Shown: positions 3,127 to 10,836 of the stretch, piece by piece
How positions within the stretch are numbered: the stretch's first letter is position 1
Layout of the letters: each line of letters starts with the position of its first letter
Source: CAUUCX01 sp041844835
Lineage (GTDB): Bacteria > Bacillota > Clostridia > Peptostreptococcales > Anaerovoracaceae
Assembly: GCA_041844835.1 (NCBI GenBank)
Contig: JBGZBU010000001.1
Location: 1-10,836 of the forward strand
DNA: 10,836 nucleotides
Direction: 5' to 3'
The notes under the pieces: model-generated
What the model was told of the DNA's origin: nothing
The model's database searches: none
The model's input: the letters and a program-made list of their open reading frames with translations, nothing else
Translations under genes and position numbers: made by a program

Positions 3127-6012
3127 ATGAACATCGATACTATAAAAATATATTTTGCGCGAGCGGCAAGGCGCGTCGGTTTGAACGTTCTCTTGTTGCT
3201 TTTTGCGGTTTCTGCGGTGTGCGGATCTTATGGTCTGCCCGAGATCGTTTACGCGGGCGAAATTGCGATTACTCCCGAATATCTCTCATACGGCGCGGCG
3301 GGTGAAGAATACGAGCAGCAGCTCGCGGCAAGCGGCGGGGAGGAGCCGTATGTGTTTTCGCTTGCGCCGGGCAGCAGGGCGCTGCCGGCAGGACTTGACA
3401 TATCCGAAAGCGGCATGATTTCAGGTACCCCTGCGGAATCCGGAGCTTTTTTTAATATAGTGATACAGGTTCGCGACAATGCGGGGAATGTTGCGGAGAA
3501 AGCGTATAGGATGGATATAGATGCCTTCCCCGTAAATTTCCGGCTCAGCGACAACGAGCACACGTATGACGGCACCGCGAAAACGGCTGTCGCGACCCCG
3601 TTCAACGCACCCGAGCCGCTGGTTCAGGATGTGGACTACAGACTCCTTTACGGCGGTCGTGAAGAGGCGATTGAGGCGGGCGCTTACGGCATAAAAATTC
3701 AGTTTATTAATCCGAAATACATATGCGGAATTATACAAAACAGATCATTTAACATATTGCCCAGCCCCGAGTGCAGCATAACGCTTGAGGAGAAAACGGT
3801 GCCGTATAACGGCGAGGCGCAGCCGCTGATTCCGATGGTGGAACCCTCCGGGCTGAAAAGCAAGGTGACTTATATGGGAACGGACGGAACATCGTATTCC
3901 AAGACCGAGCAGGCGCCGAGCGCGCCGGGGAAATATCTCGTAACGGCGCAGCTCACCGAGAAAAACTACGAACAAAAAAGCGCGAGCGCCGTTCTCAGAA
4001 TTCAAGGGATCCCCGTGACATTCAGCATTTCCGGAAACGGCGCGGTGTATTCCGGCTCGCCCCACAAGGCGGTCGTAACTCCATCCGTGCCGGGACTTAA
4101 TGAAGGCGCGGATTATGTCGTGACGTATGACGACGACGCTACCGCCGAAACGGAGCGGCTCGATGAGGTCATCGAGGCGGGGACGTACAGCATAAACATC
4201 GAATTAAAAAACAATCGCTATGAGATGGCGGCGGGGGTTTTGCCAAAGATGACCGTAACGAAAAGGTCCGTGGATTTCACGGTGGACAATGCGAGCGTTT
4301 ATTATGATGCGGCTTCGCCCGGAAAAGAGTATGCTGCAGGAGTACGCATGGCACCCGGTTCGCCGGCACTCACGGAAGACGGATATGAAGCGGGAGTGCA
4401 TGACGGCAAAGGCGACTATTATGTGACGTATACGAATCAGGAAACATCGGCGGCAAGAGACGGATCGGTCACAATCCCGGGCAACTGGCGTATCGGCGTG
4501 GTTTTCAACAATCCGAATTATACGCTCGGGGTGCTCGGAGAGGAGGTATTCCACCTCGTAGAACGTTCAAAACTCACATTTAAGGTAAGCGATAACATAT
4601 ATGATTATGCAAAAGGAGTGCAGCGCACGGCAACCGTGAAACCGCTTGCACCGTACGAGACGTTTTCCGATTATACAGTGACATATGATGACAAATCCAC
4701 AACGGACGTGGTGGAGACTTTGAGCTCCGCGGAGAAAGCGGGGCGTTATGAGGTGCATGTCACACTGGGCGCCGGTGCGATCGATGCGGGATATATGATT
4801 GCAAATCCGATTCCGGGCGTGCTTGACATCGAAAGAAAAAGGATCAATTTCACCGTCAACGACTGGCAGGGAGATTATTGGCTTGATCCGGCGGAGCCTG
4901 CTCAGTCGATTGTGCTGAGTTTGTCCGCGAATTCGGCGGAAGTGTCCGCAGCGGATTATGCGGTGAAGTATTCCAGCGTGATCGGCGGCATGAAGTTCGA
5001 CGCGATAACGACTCCGGGGAAATACAATATAATTGTGGAATTTCAAGGTGATGCTGCGCGCAATTATCTTCCGGGGGACATCACTCCCCGCGCGTGGCTT
5101 GAGGTGAAAAACAAGGGCAGCATTTCGCTCTCGGCGGGGAATTCCGCCGCCGGTCTTATTGCTTCCGCCGCCGAGTGGGATGATTCCGCAAAGGCGGATG
5201 CACTCGCCGCATTCAGGGCTTCGGGAGAAATCAGCGGTATATATTCGTTTGCCGACGGGCTTACTCCGGCGGCAGCTGCGGCTTTTGGGGATTCCGTAGC
5301 AAAGAGGGGATATAATAAGGCGGCGTGGTCCGACTACAGCACGGTGTATGGAGCTGATTTCAATGCCGATCTGGACGGCAGCGCCATATTCGCCGCCGGG
5401 CTTTCCGACATTGCGGAAAAGCTTGCATTAAGCGGAGCCCACGGCGCGATCGCGCGGGATACGGACGGCAGCGATGCGAGCGGCGGTATTAAGGTGAAGA
5501 TCAAGGGACTGCGCACCGTGGCAAAATCCGGCGCGGATTTCCCGGCGACCCTTGCAAACTCGCTCAGACTTGTTCCCCCGCATGTTTTTGCGGCAGCGCT
5601 TGCGAGCGCGCAGCACCAGGGGAAAATATCGGAGAAAGATTACGTGCCGGGCAGCGATGAATGGACGGCGCTTATAAATAGCGGTGCTCAGCCGGCTGTC
5701 GGCGTTTACGGCGTGGAATACACGTTTACGGACAAGGCGGGACATGAAATCAAGGCATTGCGCAGGCTGATATGCCTGGGTCGCGCCGCGGATGTGAATA
5801 TGGACGGGCATGTAAACAATGCGGATGCGTATCAGCTCAGGCTTTGGAAAGCGGCAGAAGCGCTTTCAGGAGTGCCTTCAAATGTGGCTGCGCTGCACTA
5901 TTTCCGCGATTGTGACGTGAATTATGACGGCAGCATAACGGCGGCTGCGTCAGAGACCGGTTATAATGCGGGTGATGACGCTTCATGCATAATTCATCGC
6001 TTTTACAGGTAA
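3127..6012 (+). CDS. Exported MBG-repeat protein with C-terminal dockerin-like module
   Basis: A 961-residue exported protein. Residues 1-43 form a Sec signal peptide: RAARR, the core VLLLLFAVSAV, and a cleavage site at VYA-GE. Residues about 46-131 resemble a putative Ig/cadherin-like (He_PIG) domain, with LPAGLDISESGMISGTP as its hallmark. About six MBG-like Ig-fold repeats follow (roughly 135-215, 216-293, 295-378, 381-478, 482-568, 573-660), recognised by recurring (V/I)xFxV(S/D)(D/N), Y-x-G and DYxVTY motifs and by an EAGxYxIxI strand. Residues about 661-888 are Ala-rich and unassigned. The end, 889-961, resembles a type I dockerin: DVNMDGHVNNAD (889-900) and DVNYDGSITAAA (930-941), two calcium-loop candidates; the second lacks Asp at position 12. 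Dockerins bind cohesins on partner or anchoring proteins. The start has AAGGAG 8 bases upstream. It is the first gene of an operon with the next. Domain names are from pattern memory; the ligand is unknown. Confidence 0.85.
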   Translation: MNIDTIKIYFARAARRVGLNVLLLLFAVSAVCGSYGLPEIVYAGEIAITPEYLSYGAAGEEYEQQLAASGGEEPYVFSLAPGSRALPAGLDISESGMISGTPAESGAFFNIVIQVRDNAGNVAEKAYRMDIDAFPVNFRLSDNEHTYDGTAKTAVATPFNAPEPLVQDVDYRLLYGGREEAIEAGAYGIKIQFINPKYICGIIQNRSFNILPSPECSITLEEKTVPYNGEAQPLIPMVEPSGLKSKVTYMGTDGTSYSKTEQAPSAPGKYLVTAQLTEKNYEQKSASAVLRIQGIPVTFSISGNGAVYSGSPHKAVVTPSVPGLNEGADYVVTYDDDATAETERLDEVIEAGTYSINIELKNNRYEMAAGVLPKMTVTKRSVDFTVDNASVYYDAASPGKEYAAGVRMAPGSPALTEDGYEAGVHDGKGDYYVTYTNQETSAARDGSVTIPGNWRIGVVFNNPNYTLGVLGEEVFHLVERSKLTFKVSDNIYDYAKGVQRTATVKPLAPYETFSDYTVTYDDKSTTDVVETLSSAEKAGRYEVHVTLGAGAIDAGYMIANPIPGVLDIERKRINFTVNDWQGDYWLDPAEPAQSIVLSLSANSAEVSAADYAVKYSSVIGGMKFDAITTPGKYNIIVEFQGDAARNYLPGDITPRAWLEVKNKGSISLSAGNSAAGLIASAAEWDDSAKADALAAFRASGEISGIYSFADGLTPAAAAAFGDSVAKRGYNKAAWSDYSTVYGADFNADLDGSAIFAAGLSDIAEKLALSGAHGAIARDTDGSDASGGIKVKIKGLRTVAKSGADFPATLANSLRLVPPHVFAAALASAQHQGKISEKDYVPGSDEWTALINSGAQPAVGVYGVEYTFTDKAGHEIKALRRLICLGRAADVNMDGHVNNADAYQLRLWKAAEALSGVPSNVAALHYFRDCDVNYDGSITAAASETGYNAGDDASCIIHRFYR

Positions 6013-6026
6013 GGAGGATTTTCCGA

Positions 6027-9000
6027 ATGTGTAAAAAATTCAGAAGAGCGCTTTTCAGGAAAACGGTTGCGGGGACGCTTATCGCGGCACTTGTTGTGAC
6101 GACTTTCGGGTTTATCGACACCCCGTTTAAGGCGAGCGCGGCGGGCCCTACGGAATTCGATATAAGCAAAGGCACTGTAATGATAAAAGCAGGCAGCATA
6201 AAAGGCGTGGCGCCGGACGGCAGCACGGTGAATGAAACAACTCTGAATCCGGACGGCTATATCGTGCACGGCGGCGGAACGGAAAGCCGAAATTACATGT
6301 ACCTTGATGCAAACACGACTGTCACGCTGCGCGATGTGAGTTTGAAGAGCGATGCGACTTCGTTCACCGGAATTTTTATAGGTTTTGGTACTTCCACATC
6401 GAAAGTTAATCTCGTGCTTGAGGGTGAAAATACTGTAGATCTCACTGCGTCCCCGGCTGTAAATGCAAGGGCGGCGGTGGAAATCAGCGAAAAAGCACAG
6501 CTGACAATATCGGGAACCGGGAGCCTCACGGCGAAAGGCGGTTACGATGCAGCGGGCATCGGCAGCAGCAAAAACAATGCCGGAGCAATTATAATAGAAA
6601 GCGGCACAATCCATGCGACAGCGGGAGGGGTGAGCCCTCATGGGGGCGTCCCTGCGGGGATCGGCGGCGGCAAGAATAAAAAGGCAAATAATATAACAAT
6701 AAACGGAGGATTGATCAAGGCGGAGAGCGAGAACCCCGGCTGGGGAATCGGTCACGGCATCACTTCGGATGATAGGGATAATCCCGTTGTCATATCGGGC
6801 GGTTCGGTAACGGGCAAGGTGCAGGGCAGTCCGGTAAATGCGGACGGCGTAAAAGTAGCTCCCGTTACTCTTGTTGCATCAGACATTCCGGACAAAGACG
6901 TCAAAGCGCTGTTCGACGTAGACTCGGGCAGGCTCGAAGATGTGAAAACCGACGGGGCCGGAAAGGTGCGCATATTCATAAGCAAGGAAAATAAGACAGT
7001 AGCGCTCTACGATGGGGCGGCGCTTTACTACAAGGATAATGTAACATTCGGGTATGACGGTGCGGAATTCGTGCTGCAAAAATATGACGGGCCGCCATGC
7101 GCGTGCACGGCAGGCTCGGACGCGGGAGTGGATTTTGAGAATCAGGAGATTTCAATCAACACCGGAATGAATCAACCCGTAGAACGGGTGCTTAAAGCAA
7201 AATACAGACCTTGCACGAGCTGCACATATCCGCTGCATTTTGTAAAAGATCTGCAGTATGAATTCGTTGCGCCGCTGCCTACTTCCGAGCAGGCGGAGAT
7301 CCTTTCGGGGAATATCCTGAAGATTTACAAGGGCGCAGTAACGATATCTCCTATGAAAATCAAGGCATCAATGAAAGTGAACGGGATTACTTACGAGCAT
7401 ACCGCGGATTTTGTAATAAAGCCGATAAATGATGTGTCTTTGGACCTGGCGGCAGGGCCAATCATTATAAACGGAAACAGTGTAACGCACGGTACGGATA
7501 CGTATACCATAGATCTTGACAAACAGGTCAGAATCAGACAGAGCAACTCGGATACGCCGACTCGAAATTATATAAAAATAGAGGGCGCCGTGCGCAGCGG
7601 ACTTGTAGATATAAACGGGATAAATATCGCCGAGTCGGCGGCACCGTCCGACATGCCGGGCGGGATATACGTGACGGTGGACACCTCGCTTCGGCTTTCC
7701 GGTGAAAATAAAATAGATATGCACAGGCAAGATGACCATTCCGCAATCGCGGTAAAACCGGGAGCGGTTCTCACGCTTTCCGGAACCGGCTCGCTTGTGG
7801 CACGCGGAGGGAAAAATTCCGCCGCAATAGGAAGCCCGGGGATGGCTCCCTACAACCTGCCGCACGGAGATATAGTGATAAACGGCGGCAAGATCGATGC
7901 GTACGGCGGCTCTCTGGCTTGCGGCATCGGCGGCAGTGCAAGCATTGCGGGCAGCAATATCACGATTAACGGCGGAGATATCACGGCAAAACCGGGTGAG
8001 AGTTATCCCGGAATGATTCCCGCTGCAATCGGCGGTACGAACGCGCGCGTTCATATAACAGGCGGCAAGGTGACGGCGGATGTGGCTGATGTTGAAAATC
8101 CGAGCATCGCGGGAGAGCTGATAATTGACGGCGGCTCCGTGTTCCTGAACAAACCTGCGCTTGTGCATCCTAAAAACAGCGCGGGCGAGAAGCTCTATGC
8201 AAAATTGCTTACAACGAATCCGACGGTGCCGAATACGGAAGTTGCGGTTACTCATTACATAGAAAGAACTCCGACCGAACAGGAGCACGCGTTCAAAGCG
8301 AACACGGACTCTGAGGGCAGGCTGTGCGTCTTCGTTCCGGGGGGTGCGACGTGGAATCGCTATTATATAAATGAAACGGGTATGAAATTTTACAAACGGC
8401 TGCGCACCGAGGATCACGGCGATAAGGATGCCGCGTGCATCCCTTCGGGCGAAGCTGCCGTTGCCGTGAAATATCCGCCAAAAGCTATCGACAGTTTTAC
8501 GCTGCCGGGGCAGGACGGCGCCGCGGTAATAAATCACGACGATTTGACCGTTGCACTCAAACTGAAGAAAGGCATTCCTACGGATGCGCGTTACGTGCCG
8601 GAAATCAGTTTCAGAGGGTCGCAGTGCCTGCCGGAGGGTGCACAGAATTTCAAGGATTCCGTGAATTCCTCCACACCGTTTGATTATACGGTGATAGCCG
8701 AGGACGGCACGAAAGCGGTGTATAAGATTTCAATAACGCAGGATCCGTCCTCACCGGGAGACGCGCCGATGTTTGATGTATCCCTCGGCAGCGTGGAGAT
8801 ATATGCCGACCGGGTGGTTGTGACCGATGAACACGGCACCGTAAATACGTTTAATATACCGGAAAGCACTGCCGTCACTCTGACGGGAAGCACCGATAAA
8901 AACAGCATTGTGATACATGAAAGCCGAAGCGGCGCGATAAATCTGTCGTCGCTAAATGTGACGGGAACCGCAGGCAAGGCACCGATAAAAATTGCGGCTT

Positions 9001-10836
9001 CCGCTCCGAAAACCTCGGTGAACATAAAGGTTGACGGCTTGAATACATTAAAGGGCGGCACGCCGGGCGTGCCCGCAATTGACCTTGCGGGTTCATCTTC
9101 AAGCGCAAAGAAAGCTCACCTCGTGCTGACGGCAGGAACTGCTGTCGACGGCAAACAGCCGTATCTTGATATGATCGGCGGCGCGGGTGCGCCGGCGGTG
9201 GGATCCTCGGCGGCTTCTGTCAGCGGGGATGTATACGGTTGCGGAAAATTGGAGATCAACTCCGGAAACTACAAGATAACCGGCGGAACGAACGCCCCGG
9301 CAGTGGGGCTCCATCAGGGAGCCGATTCCACATCGGGAAAAGGAGAGATCGTGATAGAGGGCGGAAATGTCAAGTTGATCCCCGGTGCGGGTTACAGCGG
9401 TTTCGTGCAGCACACTCAACCGGTAAGTGCGGTGTCGGAGCTATTGATTCCTATGGAAATAACGGTAGCGAAAGATAATCCGCTGCCGGACAAATTAGTA
9501 AAATTGACATACGTGTCGCGTCCTTCGGGCTCGCCTGAGGTCGTGCATGCGGAAGAGGATCTCCTCACGGATGATGAGGGCAAGATATACATATTTACTA
9601 CCGGCGCCGCGCAAAGGCTCAAGATCACAGATCCCGGTACGAGCAAGGTGTATTCTGGTCTTGCTCCTTCCGTTACGACATACGATCTTCGCAAAGTTTC
9701 GGTTGCAGAGGGCGGCGGCGTGATAAGGTCGTTGACCGTGAAGGATCCTATGACATATAAATTGGCTCCCGTGAAATTCGTGGTTGTTGCGGAGGATATC
9801 ATAGATCCGATGCATATATACGTCACGTATAAATATGACGGAACTCTGATCGGAAAAGAAATGCTCGTGTTTAAGGGCGACAATAAGTATGAAACGGAGG
9901 TCATCTTCCCTGAAAGCGGTCCGAATGATGCAGTTTATAACGTCGAGCTTTTGCTGAACGACGTTGCTCAGAGCGGTTTCAAGCGGGAATATGTGAAGCA
10001 TAAAAGGGTTGCGCTTACCGGCTTTGAACTGCCGGGGCAGATAGGGACAAGCAATATATCCGCCGTGACGACAGGCGCTGTCGGGCAAGCCGATACTATG
10101 GATATCGGAATATTGATGCCTTATGATCTTGCGGAAAAAACCAATCTTGAGCTGATTCCCGTGATTACGCATAATGGTGTTAAGATCGTACCTGCTGCGG
10201 GCGGTGCAAATGATTTCAAACAAAATACATTGTACACGGTGCACGGGAAAGGCTCGGTCGACAGATTGGAGTGCAGAATAAACCTGACGTATGAGGAAGC
10301 TCCGGAGGTGACGGCGCTGAATTCGGATAAGGCGGCGCTCCCTTCGGGCGGCGGAGCCGTATCGGTCACTGCGACGGGCAGGAATTTTGACAAGGTGAGT
10401 CGCGCCGCGGAGGGAGATAAGAAGATAAAACTTCAGATGATAGAGAAAAGCAGCGGTGCGGCTGTGGGCGCCGCGCAGGAACTTATTTTGGACAATTTGA
10501 CCTATAAAGCGGATTTCGTCATGCCGGCAAATTACGCAAATTCCGAAGCCGTTTACAGTTTCAAGCTGCTTGTGAGCGGCAAGGAAAAGGGACTTGTCGG
10601 AGGCGGCGCGATGCCGACGGTTACGGTCGCAAAGTATAACAAACCTCGTGTGAGCGGAGTGAGCATAACTCCCGCGCAGAGTGCCATCACATATGAGGGC
10701 GGAAATTTGACTGTTGCGGTTACGGGCAATAATTTGAACCCCGCTTCTCTTGCGGCGATTCCGAGCGGTGACAAGCTGCTGAAAATCAAGCTGGGAACTC
10801 TCGGAGAAAAGAATGCCGCATGGGACGGAGGCAAAT
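6027..10836 (+). CDS. Giant exported multi-module surface protein (partial, runs off right edge)
   Basis: The frame is open for 1603 codons without a stop, so the protein is incomplete at its C-terminus. AAGGAGG (6011-6017) overlaps the stop of the previous gene, and the start is 14 bases after it, indicating an operon. Residues 1-39 form a signal peptide (RRALFRK, hydrophobic core, ASAA). Three composite modules follow. Each has a Gly-rich repeat part likely to form a beta-helix, related by eye to Cthe_2159-like carbohydrate-binding domains, with turns such as GIGGG (177, 211, 240; 600, 633, 667; 1057, 1092). Each closes with a small domain holding T-D-x-x-G-[KR]-x-x-[IV]-F (308-317, 760-769, 1181-1190). 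CAC (358-360) and CTSC (396-399) lie after the first module. DUF5018-like domains (F-x-LPGQ-x-G; ITQD) lie at about 819-907 and 1328-1425, and Ig-like repeats start at 1426 and 1540. Probably a surface adhesin or glycan binder; anchoring is not visible. Confidence 0.85.
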   Translation, partial: MCKKFRRALFRKTVAGTLIAALVVTTFGFIDTPFKASAAGPTEFDISKGTVMIKAGSIKGVAPDGSTVNETTLNPDGYIVHGGGTESRNYMYLDANTTVTLRDVSLKSDATSFTGIFIGFGTSTSKVNLVLEGENTVDLTASPAVNARAAVEISEKAQLTISGTGSLTAKGGYDAAGIGSSKNNAGAIIIESGTIHATAGGVSPHGGVPAGIGGGKNKKANNITINGGLIKAESENPGWGIGHGITSDDRDNPVVISGGSVTGKVQGSPVNADGVKVAPVTLVASDIPDKDVKALFDVDSGRLEDVKTDGAGKVRIFISKENKTVALYDGAALYYKDNVTFGYDGAEFVLQKYDGPPCACTAGSDAGVDFENQEISINTGMNQPVERVLKAKYRPCTSCTYPLHFVKDLQYEFVAPLPTSEQAEILSGNILKIYKGAVTISPMKIKASMKVNGITYEHTADFVIKPINDVSLDLAAGPIIINGNSVTHGTDTYTIDLDKQVRIRQSNSDTPTRNYIKIEGAVRSGLVDINGINIAESAAPSDMPGGIYVTVDTSLRLSGENKIDMHRQDDHSAIAVKPGAVLTLSGTGSLVARGGKNSAAIGSPGMAPYNLPHGDIVINGGKIDAYGGSLACGIGGSASIAGSNITINGGDITAKPGESYPGMIPAAIGGTNARVHITGGKVTADVADVENPSIAGELIIDGGSVFLNKPALVHPKNSAGEKLYAKLLTTNPTVPNTEVAVTHYIERTPTEQEHAFKANTDSEGRLCVFVPGGATWNRYYINETGMKFYKRLRTEDHGDKDAACIPSGEAAVAVKYPPKAIDSFTLPGQDGAAVINHDDLTVALKLKKGIPTDARYVPEISFRGSQCLPEGAQNFKDSVNSSTPFDYTVIAEDGTKAVYKISITQDPSSPGDAPMFDVSLGSVEIYADRVVVTDEHGTVNTFNIPESTAVTLTGSTDKNSIVIHESRSGAINLSSLNVTGTAGKAPIKIAASAPKTSVNIKVDGLNTLKGGTPGVPAIDLAGSSSSAKKAHLVLTAGTAVDGKQPYLDMIGGAGAPAVGSSAASVSGDVYGCGKLEINSGNYKITGGTNAPAVGLHQGADSTSGKGEIVIEGGNVKLIPGAGYSGFVQHTQPVSAVSELLIPMEITVAKDNPLPDKLVKLTYVSRPSGSPEVVHAEEDLLTDDEGKIYIFTTGAAQRLKITDPGTSKVYSGLAPSVTTYDLRKVSVAEGGGVIRSLTVKDPMTYKLAPVKFVVVAEDIIDPMHIYVTYKYDGTLIGKEMLVFKGDNKYETEVIFPESGPNDAVYNVELLLNDVAQSGFKREYVKHKRVALTGFELPGQIGTSNISAVTTGAVGQADTMDIGILMPYDLAEKTNLELIPVITHNGVKIVPAAGGANDFKQNTLYTVHGKGSVDRLECRINLTYEEAPEVTALNSDKAALPSGGGAVSVTATGRNFDKVSRAAEGDKKIKLQMIEKSSGAAVGAAQELILDNLTYKADFVMPANYANSEAVYSFKLLVSGKEKGLVGGGAMPTVTVAKYNKPRVSGVSITPAQSAITYEGGNLTVAVTGNNLNPASLAAIPSGDKLLKIKLGTLGEKNAAWDGGK

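Noticed and set aside
6003..6755. 250-codon minus-strand open frame opposite the start of the second surface gene
   Set aside because: Same reasoning: unusual composition, no recognisable domain, and complete overlap with a well-supported gene with signal peptide and ribosome binding site.
7368..8537. 389-codon minus-strand open frame
   Set aside because: It is antisense to the giant surface protein, is rich in Arg, His, Cys and Tyr as expected from the complement of GC-rich codons, and shows no domain motif. The plus-strand frame is continuous and modular.

Overview
The window looks like accessory DNA from a Gram-positive, probably clostridial (Bacillota) bacterium. Evidence is the strong AAGGAG/AAGGAGG ribosome binding sites, a low-GC toxin-antitoxin module, and large exported proteins built from MBG-like, dockerin-like and DUF5018-like modules that are common in Clostridia. 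The species cannot be named from this sequence. Two unlike halves meet near position 2840. The left half is AT-rich (for example 21 G+C of 60 bases at 1681-1740) and full of gene fragments and repeats. The right half is clearly GC-richer (for example 36 of 60 at 5401-5460) and holds two long intact reading frames.

Left half (1-2840). A broken Fic-family gene (248-554) has lost its middle and changed frame. After it come a 52-base hairpin resembling the paired ends of an IS3-family (IS150-type) element (619-670) and a region of short repeats and promoters. Then follows an intact two-gene type IV toxin-antitoxin module, abiEi (921-1514) and abiEii (1507-2358), overlapping by 8 bases. The module is bracketed by a 74-base direct repeat (671-744 and 2368-2441) that differs at only two positions. 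The left copy begins exactly where the IS-like hairpin ends. The right copy shares its first bases with the abiE terminator. To its right, a 51-base repeat carrying long A/T hairpins runs about two and a half times and joins directly onto the 3' part of a second, different Fic gene (2575-2982). This half reads as a defence/TA island worn down by insertion, deletion and repeat recombination, with abiE as the surviving unit.

Right half (2843-10836). A good sigma-A-type promoter (2939-2967) and a structured GC-rich leader precede a two-gene operon of exported proteins. The first (3127-6012, 961 aa) has a signal peptide, a cadherin-like putative Ig domain, about six MBG-like repeats, an unassigned Ala-rich domain and a C-terminal dockerin-like pair of calcium loops. 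The second starts 14 bases later (6027) and stays open for 1603 codons to the window edge. It has a signal peptide and three successive copies of one composite module: a glycine-rich beta-helix-like part with GIGGG-type turns, closed by a small domain with the motif T-D-x-x-G-[KR]-x-x-[IV]-F. Two DUF5018-like domains and two Ig-like repeats are also present. Tight spacing implies co-expression, and the modules suggest cell-surface carbohydrate or host contact. The substrate, the way the proteins are anchored and the dockerin partner are not visible here.
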